The notes beneath the pieces were generated by a model. It worked only from the letters and a program-made list of their open reading frames with translations, was not told the origin of the DNA and did no database searches. DNA of 30,322 bases from an uncultured Bacteroidales bacterium (GTDB lineage Bacteria; Bacteroidota; Bacteroidia; Bacteroidales; Bacteroidaceae): NCBI GenBank assembly GCA_937898885.1, contig CALDKD010000087.1, forward strand, positions 1-30,322, in the 5' to 3' direction. The translations under genes and the position numbers were made by a program. This document shows, piece by piece, positions 16,769 to 24,296 of the stretch; the stretch's first letter is position 1, and the number at the start of each line of letters is the position of its first letter.

Positions 16769-19700
16769 TCAATATTGTTTACCATTAACAAGAACAGGTC
16801 CATCCGAGCAGACTGTCAGGCCATCGGAAGTTTGTTCAAGATACACATTGCAAGGCTCTGCGGCAACGACTTCTATTCCAGCAGTCTCAAAGCGTCGTAC
16901 AGCCCCCAGATATGCCGACAGAACTTGTTTGCCATCAAAAGAAACAACACCATAGACACCCATGAATTCAACACCTGCATAATGGGCAGTTTTCTCAGGA
17001 GCAACAGAATGAATGATAATATCTTTACGTTTATTTTCGTTCATCCGGACCGTCAGTTTCGAAACGCCTTGTTCTGAGCGAGTCTTTTCAACTGAAACAG
17101 AGCGGATTCGAGAGGGGCAGTCCTTCCCGTGAGGCTCAAACACAGTAATAAAAGGTTTTTCCCAACTTTCTCCCTCATTACGTACAAGAAAAGCAGGTAC
17201 GGGCTGATTCTTTAGGGCATTGATATAATATCTATGGCAGGAAGGTGACTCAAGATAATAGAAAATCCGATTCTTTTCCTTTGGAATGAAGACCTTCATA
17301 TCTGCATCAGCTGCACCGAGATGAAAGTCAGCTACGATCCCTTTATTCATAGAACTGACACCAATTGTTTTGAAATAACCGTACCCTTTTCCAGACAGAG
17401 TGTCAAGTTGTGCATCTATCCATGCAGGGCGCTTCCCGGCCATATCTGTAACATCAGCACCAATACCGACATTATGATAAATATAGTCGTGGTAATCGTT
17501 GTGGCCTTCAACTACTTTTGACCTGAAAATATCAACATAATATCCACTTTGAGGTGATGTCCGGACAATTCCCATAACCCTTCTTTGCTCCGCCTTCAAT
17601 TCGGCAGTGTAAAAATGGTTGTGAGCCTCAACATACTGATGTGACGCAGACACAGAACTTTCGGGCGATTCGCCATCCCCGAAAGCCGGTTCAGCATTAA
17701 CCCATTCAAGATTTTGAGGAATTCGGTTGTCGGCAGCCATGCCATTAGGAGTAACTGTATTATGTCCGGCAACATTGGCCTTATACAACTGAGTGTCACG
17801 GCTCCAATAATCCTGCCCGATGCCCTGATCGGGAGCAAGTATATGCCCTCGACCATACAATTCAATATTCATCCCATTGGGCTGACGATGGCCGGTCCTG
17901 GCGCCAAATCCCATCAGTGAAAAAGCAAGTGAATTTTGAGGATCGGAACTCATATTACGCTCAATCACTATCGAATAGTCTTCCGAGCACGATGCCTTTT
18001 CCAAACTGAGGGTTTCAGTTACATCAGGCAACTCAGGAAGATAAAAGAACAAAGGGAAGAAAAATTCTCCACCATAATTTCTTTCCGGAATGAACTGCAT
18101 CAAAGATGCAACCTCCCTCAAATTGTCGACATCACCCTTGTCAGAATAATACGACATCATCAGTTCCAGCTGATCGGTATTGATGGTAGCATATGTGGCA
18201 TCCCCATAATTGGTCACATATCCATTCGGGAAAATCATCTGGGGCATGGCTCCTGATGCTTTTCGGAGAAGCGGATCCAGCGACATATAGTCCAAACCAT
18301 TGCGATAGTAGATATAGCCGAAACGAATCAATTGTGAAATCCCGCCCTGACCATAGCCACCGGGGGCTTCGGGCCAAAGCCCCGTATTGGGGCTGATGTT
18401 TGCACGGAGAACATCCAGGTAGGCTCCATGGGTTCGCGTTGTGGGGCCATAAACCAATCTGTCAACATAGTACGCACGTCCCTTCCCATCATCGTATGAT
18501 TCATCACCATCCAAAGCAAGAGCATAAAGCATAGCAGATTGCTGCTCATTGGTGTTCCAATTGCCAATCAATCCTCCTCCACGCTGCAACTTGTTCTCAA
18601 TCATATTCTTAAACACGATTTCAAACTGATTGAGCGCCCATTGTTTCCCTTCCGGATGTGGTGGCGCCCACAATTCTCCATCAAGGCCATTCTTGAACTG
18701 ATCCAAATCAAAATATTCTTCATGGAGATAATCGTAGATCATGTCATAAGCCAATGGCAATGTGGAGTAATGCCTTGTGTCGTCCAATGTCTCAAATGAG
18801 AGGTATCCGCTGGCTCCCTTCTCCCCCGGGTTGACCCATTCGTGCTGAGCGGCGCCACGGACGATGGTCCAGATAATATCGGCCGACAATTTAGCATAGT
18901 CCTTATTGCCGGTAAGATAATATAGGATGGAGGACTTCCATGCAGTATGCAGGAACGTTCTGGTCAGCGCATCAGCACCAATTCCTGTCTGTTCGAAAGG
19001 AATGGTGTCATATTCTTTATCTGATCCTAAATCATAAAACGATGTGAAAGGGTTGTCATCAATTTTAACGATGCCGGGGACAGTCCCTTTTTCAATCGTC
19101 ATAGTCCCATCGCTATATGGAATCAATTTGTCAAGCGGCGCAACAGGGACAGAGTTACTGGCCGCACGGGTATATTTGACGCGAATGGTCGGATATTTTG
19201 CATTGCCTTCACGTCGGTTCAAAATATTCCCTTCCGTATAAAAACGAGTATATCTCTTCCCCGTCTCCCAATTCATGGGCATGCGGGAAATGACATAACC
19301 GGGGTTGTCTTTGTGAATTGCAATAACAGGATCAATCTGGCGATGTAATTCCGCAACTATGTCCTTTGCCCAAGAGACCCGAGAAACCTTTTCTAATATT
19401 GAAGGCCTGTCATTTTCGGTCACAAACACTCTTGGATGGAGTGAAGTATGAAAATCATTTTCAGAAACATGCCGCTCAGGAATGCCTGTTTTTCCCCAGG
19501 CCTCAAGGCGCTCGTATTCTTCTCGTGTAATAAGCATAAATGACCCGTGCTCGGGTGCCGATACCCCTTGAATATCCTCAGGGTCACGAAAATGGCTGAG
19601 GTGTTCATCAGCTCTGCAAATCCTGTATTTGCGAGGATGCGAAGTATATTCAGTATAGGCAACCCTCCAAGTAGAATCACCAATAAGTTGAAAAGCGGAA

Positions 19701-20476
19701 GCGCCCTCGCATGCACGATGGTCTTCAAAACTTATGTAGTCTTCTGTTTGCGGCTCAGGCCATGGACCGGTCAACGAAGAGGATTCTGTGCGATATATTT
19801 GATTCTCATTTGAATTATGCTTCTTTATCAGCATATGATACTTTCCATCCGCCTCGACAAAGTTTATATCGGCATCAATGGTAGAATAGCCCCAGTCAAA
19901 CAGCAGACGAGGCTTTGTTATTTTTGAAAAAGATTCATCGGAATAGGAATAGTAAACCTTGTCATAGTCACCTTCTTCCGAAGTTCTCATCGAATAGTAT
20001 ATCATATAAGCCTTAGCCTCGGGATTCCATATAATCTGCGGGGCCCAGACGCGATCCACCTTTGACCAAGCCACAACATCCGGCGATTCGGAATCAGAGA
20101 AGATATCCGGCCCATCATTAAAGTCAAAACCAGTAGTTTCCCATTTAATCAGGTCATCGCTGGTATGGAGGTCTATTCCATGATTGTTCCAACGATGGCT
20201 CTTGGCGAACTGCATGTCAGTAGTTACCATCAGATAGCCCGAATTGTCATGCCTTCGATATATGAAAGCATCACGTTGGCCACCCTCAATCGGGGCGTGC
20301 TCTTCTGTGTTCATTATTGGAGCGCCTTCAAACAAATCGTGGAAATGTACACCGTCTTCACTCAACGCATAAGAAGTCCACTCTCCGTCGCGGCTCATAT
20401 GGCAATAGAGATAACCTGCATACTCTTGCCCGATAGACAAGATTGAAAATAAAACAGAAACTACCGCTGCAATCAT
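16769..20476 (-). CDS. GH43-heparinase II/III fusion protein (1235 aa)
   Basis: A short signal peptide (about 1-16) precedes a GH43-type five-bladed propeller at about 18-330. Likely catalytic residues are D69 in GGQRDAFIYR, D201 or D203 in STIDADINF, and E257 in RACEGASAF, with the family motif VWAPQIIWNP at about 143-152. Residues about 345-1235 are a heparinase II/III-like toroid plus beta-sandwich. Motifs include LHPRVFVTEND, GNWNTNEQQSAM, LWPEAPGGYGQGG and GHRQPNG (H863), paralogous to the 867-residue protein at 5702-8305. GH43 enzymes act on arabinose, xylose or galactose linkages; the second half would be a lyase. The frame is continuous with no sign of an artefactual join. The gene is cut off from the susCD unit by the transposon remnant upstream, and no clear promoter was seen in the 126 bases before the ATG. 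It converges with the CE15 gene. Confidence 0.85.
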   Translation of the reverse strand: MIAAVVSVLFSILSIGQEYAGYLYCHMSRDGEWTSYALSEDGVHFHDLFEGAPIMNTEEHAPIEGGQRDAFIYRRHDNSGYLMVTTDMQFAKSHRWNNHGIDLHTSDDLIKWETTGFDFNDGPDIFSDSESPDVVAWSKVDRVWAPQIIWNPEAKAYMIYYSMRTSEEGDYDKVYYSYSDESFSKITKPRLLFDWGYSTIDADINFVEADGKYHMLIKKHNSNENQIYRTESSSLTGPWPEPQTEDYISFEDHRACEGASAFQLIGDSTWRVAYTEYTSHPRKYRICRADEHLSHFRDPEDIQGVSAPEHGSFMLITREEYERLEAWGKTGIPERHVSENDFHTSLHPRVFVTENDRPSILEKVSRVSWAKDIVAELHRQIDPVIAIHKDNPGYVISRMPMNWETGKRYTRFYTEGNILNRREGNAKYPTIRVKYTRAASNSVPVAPLDKLIPYSDGTMTIEKGTVPGIVKIDDNPFTSFYDLGSDKEYDTIPFEQTGIGADALTRTFLHTAWKSSILYYLTGNKDYAKLSADIIWTIVRGAAQHEWVNPGEKGASGYLSFETLDDTRHYSTLPLAYDMIYDYLHEEYFDLDQFKNGLDGELWAPPHPEGKQWALNQFEIVFKNMIENKLQRGGGLIGNWNTNEQQSAMLYALALDGDESYDDGKGRAYYVDRLVYGPTTRTHGAYLDVLRANISPNTGLWPEAPGGYGQGGISQLIRFGYIYYRNGLDYMSLDPLLRKASGAMPQMIFPNGYVTNYGDATYATINTDQLELMMSYYSDKGDVDNLREVASLMQFIPERNYGGEFFFPLFFYLPELPDVTETLSLEKASCSEDYSIVIERNMSSDPQNSLAFSLMGFGARTGHRQPNGMNIELYGRGHILAPDQGIGQDYWSRDTQLYKANVAGHNTVTPNGMAADNRIPQNLEWVNAEPAFGDGESPESSVSASHQYVEAHNHFYTAELKAEQRRVMGIVRTSPQSGYYVDIFRSKVVEGHNDYHDYIYHNVGIGADVTDMAGKRPAWIDAQLDTLSGKGYGYFKTIGVSSMNKGIVADFHLGAADADMKVFIPKEKNRIFYYLESPSCHRYYINALKNQPVPAFLVRNEGESWEKPFITVFEPHGKDCPSRIRSVSVEKTRSEQGVSKLTVRMNENKRKDIIIHSVAPEKTAHYAGVEFMGVYGVVSFDGKQVLSAYLGAVRRFETAGIEVVAAEPCNVYLEQTSDGLTVCSDGPVLVNGKQY

Positions 20477-20623
20477 TATTTCAATATGGAATCATTAGTG
20501 TCCTGAGAAAAATCCCCAAGACGGTTTTATAAATTAAAATTCAATTAGTTACAAGGCAAAAATTTTTTTTCGATTAGAACTCGTAAGTTTGCGTGACGGC
20601 ATTTGAGCCGCTTCTCGCAGACC
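20477..20623. other. AT-rich intergenic stretch, probable left part of a decayed IS element
   Basis: This interval lies between the divergent starts of the GH43 fusion and the transposase remnant. It is AT-rich and holds an eight-T run at about 20563-20570. No TAnnTTTG element was seen in either direction. The left end of the insertion element presumably lies here, but no terminal inverted repeat could be fixed because the right end is missing. Confidence 0.35.
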
Positions 20624-21121
20624 ATGAACAAGGGTAAAACAATCTTCGCACAACTTATGTCGCTCTTCACCGAATATGAAATCAGCAAGTGTGTCAATCG
20701 CTACAAAGGCGACCGGCATGCGATCAAGTTCAATTGCAGGAACCTGTTCCTTGTGATGAGCTTTGCTCAGTTCACTGACAGAAACGGCTTGAGAGATATT
20801 GAGACAACGCTTCGCCTTTGCTCTCAGAATCTGTATCGCTCTGGGTTGAAGGTGATGCCGAAATCCACCCTTGCAGAAGCAAACGAGAAGCGTGATTGGC
20901 GTATATATCAGGACTTTTGCTATGTTCTGATAAAGAAAGCGAAGGACCTTTATGCTGGCGAGAAGTTGAGAATAGACCTTGATGAGATGGTTTGTGCTTT
21001 CGATAGCAGCACCATAGAGTTGTGCCTTTCTCTCTGTCCTTGGGCGACTCTTCATCATGGCAAGGGTGGTTCAAGCATCTTTGAGAGCCAGCAGAAAGTC
21101 ACGAGCGTCCTTCACCCTTAA
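20624..21121 (+). pseudogene. Truncated IS4-family transposase, fused to foreign 3' codons
   Basis: The frame begins MNKGKTIFAQLMSLF, typical of the N-terminus of Bacteroidetes IS4-family DDE transposases. An in-frame ATG at 20603 is possible but less like the family. It continues through LFLVMSFAQFTDRNGLRDIE, LAEANEKRDWRIY and VCAFDSSTIELCLSL, which carries the first catalytic Asp of the DDE triad. At the KGG that normally precedes the second half of the catalytic domain, the frame leaves the family and ends after 16 unrelated residues. It has about 165 codons against about 380-400 expected; the second Asp and the Glu are missing, so it cannot be active. The tail from 21062 matches the 3' end of the heparinase gene at 1956-4088. 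The remnant sits between the GH28-like gene and the GH43 fusion on the opposite strand. Confidence 0.8.
21062..21121 (+). pseudogene. 3'-terminal remnant of a lost heparinase II/III gene
   Basis: These 60 bases encode KGGSSIFESQQKVTSVLHP and a stop. The end of the heparinase gene (4029-4088) encodes KGGTSIFENQQKVTCVIRP and a stop. I count 45 of 60 bases identical with no gaps, and most differences are synonymous or conservative. Both copies end at the same codon and both face a minus-strand gene. The simplest reading is that a heparinase paralogue once stood here on the plus strand and was deleted up to its last codons when the IS4 element recombined, with the junction at a shared AAGGGYGG. 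The reverse (heparinase gene tail taken from an IS) is less likely, because the sequence departs from the IS4 family at this point. Confidence 0.7.
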
Positions 21122-21138
21122 AAGATTCAGAGAATTCA

Positions 21139-22572
21139 TCATTGTATGAATTTCACATCGTCTACGTGCTCGCCAACATAGATGCGGGCCATATCACCGG
21201 TATGGTACCAGGCCGGCTTGCCTTTCATATCGTCGGAGATAACGACTCCGTTTATCTTAAGATTCTGGAACGTTACACCGCTGACCTTGCGGGTGGCGTC
21301 ATAGCCGCTTATGATGGAAATGTTGGCATTGTCTCCATTATAAGTCACGTCCTTTATAAGGATATTCTCTATACACTGGCCGGGAGCCTTGCAGTATTTC
21401 TCGTTAAAGAAAATGCGGAAATTGCAGAGCTGTCCCTCACGGATGTCTTCTATCCTTATATTTTCGAAAGTGATGTCGCGGATGATGTTGTTATCTCCGC
21501 CGTTGATTGCAAGACACCCCTGATAGTTGAGCTGCTTTTCTTTTTGATCCAGGATGTCGATGTTGTAGTATCTGCAGTCTTCGATGGTGTCGGGATTTTC
21601 TGCATTGCCATGTATGCCGATGAATATCGGGTGGGCAACGTCTGCCCAAAGGGTGGAATTCTGCATGATGATGTGATGGCAACTTCCAGTATACCCCTTA
21701 CGCGTGGCATAAACAGTAGTACAGTCATCGGAGTTGCGGCAGAACACTCCGTCGAAAAGGACGTTGCTGCTCGCGAAGACGTTCATTCCATCTCCCCACC
21801 CATAATTGGTTATCGACTTTACGTTCAGCACCTTGACCCCGTCGGACCCGCCAACTGGGCACTGTGTGACTATGACGCCCTCGACCACCACGTCTCGGGA
21901 TCTTGAAACGGACACGCCCGCAGCCCTTTCAGGACGCACCATACCACGTCCGTAAACACGCACACCTTCTGCATCAGCAACTTTGATGGTTCCATTTATG
22001 AAAGCTCCGCCGTCGATATAGACGGTTTTTCCGGAACCGACCTTCAGTCCATCCCGCCCGAGGTCATAATATCCAGGGCCAAAGTAGATGAGATCCTTGT
22101 CTTTCTTTATCCTCTTTTTATCCGGCTTATCCTTACAGAGAGGGTTTGCAAAAAGCTGGAGGTTGTGGAAGATGTCGCCGTTCACCTCTACGGAGAGGTT
22201 TTTGGGAGAGTTTAGGGAGAATGTCAGTTCTTTGCCATCCACCGTCGGCTCGATACCGCAGGAAAGGGGCCTCACACGTGCGGAGGCTATTGCCGCACCG
22301 TTGGATATGACCTTGACATCCACCTGGCCCTCGAAGTCGAAAAAAGCCACAGAGGACTCCTCAAAATGATGCTCGGTTCTCCTTACCTCATCGACCAGCA
22401 CCATATAGGTCGGGATGCTCTGCCATTCCCCTCCAGGGACACGCACCTGGACGGTGAAGTCGTCATTGAGTGGTGCACCTTCGGGAGCGGTATAGGTATC
22501 AAGGACATTTTGAGCCTGCAGTGTAAATGAAGACACGGCAGCAATAAAGAATGATATAAATAACTTATTCAT
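21139..22572 (-). CDS. Right-handed beta-helix glycoside hydrolase, GH28/GH49-like (clan GH-N)
   Basis: This 477-residue protein has a signal peptide (1-20, ending LQA). A beta-sandwich at about 22-140 resembles the N-terminal domain of GH49 dextranase-type enzymes, and a right-handed beta-helix follows at about 160-470 (VYIDGGAFINGTI, VRVYGRGMV). Acidic residues D261 in GWGDGMNV and D282/D283 in RNSDDCTTVY have the spacing of the GH28 polygalacturonase aspartates. H314 in AHPIFIGIHG may replace the GH28 GHG histidine. The canonical NTDG and RIK motifs are absent, so polygalacturonase activity should not be assumed. Clan GH-N members are inverting enzymes acting on galacturonan or glucans. 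It lies 11 bases after the GH39 gene and ends the susCD transcription unit as now organised. Confidence 0.75.
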   Translation of the reverse strand: MNKLFISFFIAAVSSFTLQAQNVLDTYTAPEGAPLNDDFTVQVRVPGGEWQSIPTYMVLVDEVRRTEHHFEESSVAFFDFEGQVDVKVISNGAAIASARVRPLSCGIEPTVDGKELTFSLNSPKNLSVEVNGDIFHNLQLFANPLCKDKPDKKRIKKDKDLIYFGPGYYDLGRDGLKVGSGKTVYIDGGAFINGTIKVADAEGVRVYGRGMVRPERAAGVSVSRSRDVVVEGVIVTQCPVGGSDGVKVLNVKSITNYGWGDGMNVFASSNVLFDGVFCRNSDDCTTVYATRKGYTGSCHHIIMQNSTLWADVAHPIFIGIHGNAENPDTIEDCRYYNIDILDQKEKQLNYQGCLAINGGDNNIIRDITFENIRIEDIREGQLCNFRIFFNEKYCKAPGQCIENILIKDVTYNGDNANISIISGYDATRKVSGVTFQNLKINGVVISDDMKGKPAWYHTGDMARIYVGEHVDDVKFIQ

Positions 22573-22583
22573 TTTAAGGCAAT

Positions 22584-24209
22584 TTATAATTCATCAATGA
22601 AAACGCAAGACCATGGTTCAAGTTCAAAGTCCAGAACAAGGTTACCGTTCGAATCGGCTGTCAGTGTACTTTTCTTCGTCTCCCAGGCCGCATTCTTCAG
22701 ATAAGAGGTCTGCGCAATTGAAAGAGAATGGGGCGAGCCGATCTCCTTATATTTACTGTATACATTTCCATGGTCCTTATCCAGAATCTCAACGCTGAAT
22801 ACAGCACCGGGATTCAGCCCCGTGAGGGTGCATGCAAGTTTCTTGGGAGTGGCCCGGGCAAACATACCGCCCTCGGATCCGGCAGGCACCGTCTCAAGGT
22901 ACTCGTCCGGATAGTTGAAAGCGAGGCATGAAATCTTGCCGGAGTCATGGTGACGGCTGACAAACAGCGGATCCTGATAATATAGTTTTTCATCACCGAG
23001 CCTGTGCAGGAAACGATAAGCATGGAAAGAAGGCTTGACTATACCCTGGAAATTAATCATGCCAAAACCTCCGTGAAAAACCTCCGGCGCACCGCCCTTT
23101 TCCTCGAAGACATCCGTAAATGTCCAATACATCAGAGAATTCGCCATGCCGATGCAGTCAAGGTTGGCTTTGATTATGTACGTGGCGACAGGGAGGAAAT
23201 CGTGGGAGGACTCGCGGCTGCTCGGACTGTTGCTCCACTCTGTAAGGTGCAACTCCGCATCAGGATATGCGCTGGATGAAATGGTCTTGCGGAGCCATGA
23301 AATATCGTCATACAGGGAATTGACATATCGGATAGCACCTTTGGAACGCCCGGTGTCCGGATCGAGCGCGTAGTCGGTCGGATAAGGGTGGCACGAAATA
23401 AAGTCCACCGGCAGGCCCTCTTTCTCGCAAAATGCGAGAAACTGCTCTATCCATATTCCTTTCCACTCCTGTTTGTTTATCTTGTCTTGAGAATAGAATC
23501 TGGACTTGCTGTGGTCATAGAGTTCTCCGTCATGCCTCTTGTCTGCAATGAAGTTACTGGTGGCGGGGCCTCCGACCTTGAGAGTCGGGCTGACGGATTT
23601 GACAGCCTGGGCAGAGAGTTTATAAAGCTCGAAATATTGGCTGCGTGTGCCCTCGAAGAAACCATTGGTGAGGTTGGGCTCGTTCCAGACCTCGAAATAC
23701 CAGTTGTTGACCTCTTCCAGGCCATATCTCTCGACGACATGGGCGGTAAAGGCTCTCACCAGTTCCTGCCAGTTTGAGAACTTCTCAGGGTCAGGAGTAA
23801 CACAATTGCGATACCACATCTGCATCTTTGTGCCTTTTGCCGCCATGGCCTCAGGGAAAAACGACAGTTCAACAAAAGGACGGACGCCAATGGAGAGCAT
23901 CCTGTCATAGACTTCGTCAACGTATTGCCAGTTGTAAGTGACAGTTCCGTTCGAAGACTCGAAATATGTAAACATGTCATCTCCAAAAAGGCTGTGCATG
24001 CGGACATAAGAAAAACCACACTGCTCCTTGGAGAGAGAGAGGTGCTCTAGCCAGCCGGCCCTCAGGCCCTCGTTGACACGTCCAGCACCTACGCCTACGC
24101 TCCAGTAATGTTCAAATGGTTCGCCAAAGGATTGAGTATCAACATTCTGAGCCGATACAACAAACGTAAAGGCAATAAATACGAATAATGTGGAGAAAAT
24201 ACGTTTCAT
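22584..24209 (-). CDS. GH39 family glycoside hydrolase, secreted
   Basis: This 541-residue GH39 has a signal peptide (1-20, ending VSA) with no lipobox. Key features are SVGVGAGRVNEGLRAGW (37-53), acid/base E177 in YFEVWNEPN, nucleophile E324 in LHLTEWSNS, and the C-terminal ILDKDHGNVY. It is the near paralogue of the protein at 13688-15340, with the same IADxRHDGE insertion and WYRNCVTPD segment. It is the first gene after susD, separated by 87 bases that contain an intrinsic-terminator-like hairpin, so it is probably expressed by read-through or at a lower level than susCD. Its position where PULs often encode a surface glycan-binding protein is notable. A role in trimming imported oligosaccharides is inferred. 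Confidence 0.9.
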   Translation of the reverse strand: MKRIFSTLFVFIAFTFVVSAQNVDTQSFGEPFEHYWSVGVGAGRVNEGLRAGWLEHLSLSKEQCGFSYVRMHSLFGDDMFTYFESSNGTVTYNWQYVDEVYDRMLSIGVRPFVELSFFPEAMAAKGTKMQMWYRNCVTPDPEKFSNWQELVRAFTAHVVERYGLEEVNNWYFEVWNEPNLTNGFFEGTRSQYFELYKLSAQAVKSVSPTLKVGGPATSNFIADKRHDGELYDHSKSRFYSQDKINKQEWKGIWIEQFLAFCEKEGLPVDFISCHPYPTDYALDPDTGRSKGAIRYVNSLYDDISWLRKTISSSAYPDAELHLTEWSNSPSSRESSHDFLPVATYIIKANLDCIGMANSLMYWTFTDVFEEKGGAPEVFHGGFGMINFQGIVKPSFHAYRFLHRLGDEKLYYQDPLFVSRHHDSGKISCLAFNYPDEYLETVPAGSEGGMFARATPKKLACTLTGLNPGAVFSVEILDKDHGNVYSKYKEIGSPHSLSIAQTSYLKNAAWETKKSTLTADSNGNLVLDFELEPWSCVFIDEL

Positions 24210-24240
24210 GTTTACAATATACTTATTTTTCAGTTATCAT

Positions 24241-24268
24241 AAAAAGGGCGGTCAAAAGGCCGCCCTTT
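24241..24268 (-). terminator. Intrinsic terminator or attenuator between susD and GH39
   Basis: On the minus strand AAAGGGCGG pairs with CCGCCCTTT (plus positions 24260-24268 and 24243-24251). This is a nine-base-pair GC-rich stem with an eight-base loop, directly followed by a T run (TTTTT read into 24241). The hairpin sits just after the susD stop at 24297. The T run is short, so partial termination is more likely than a complete stop. This would give more SusC/SusD than downstream enzymes. Confidence 0.7.
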
Positions 24269-24296
24269 GATAATTCAGGAATCAAAACTACCGCTA

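Noticed and set aside
21134..21153. Inverted repeat AATTCAT / ATGAATT over the stop of the GH28/49-like gene
   Set aside because: It is an AT-rich seven-base-pair stem without a convincing T run in either direction, too weak to call a terminator.
21142..21906. Long open frame of 254 codons on the plus strand inside the GH28/49-like gene
   Set aside because: It is antisense to a gene with a signal peptide and conserved beta-helix motifs, and its own translation shows no recognisable domain.
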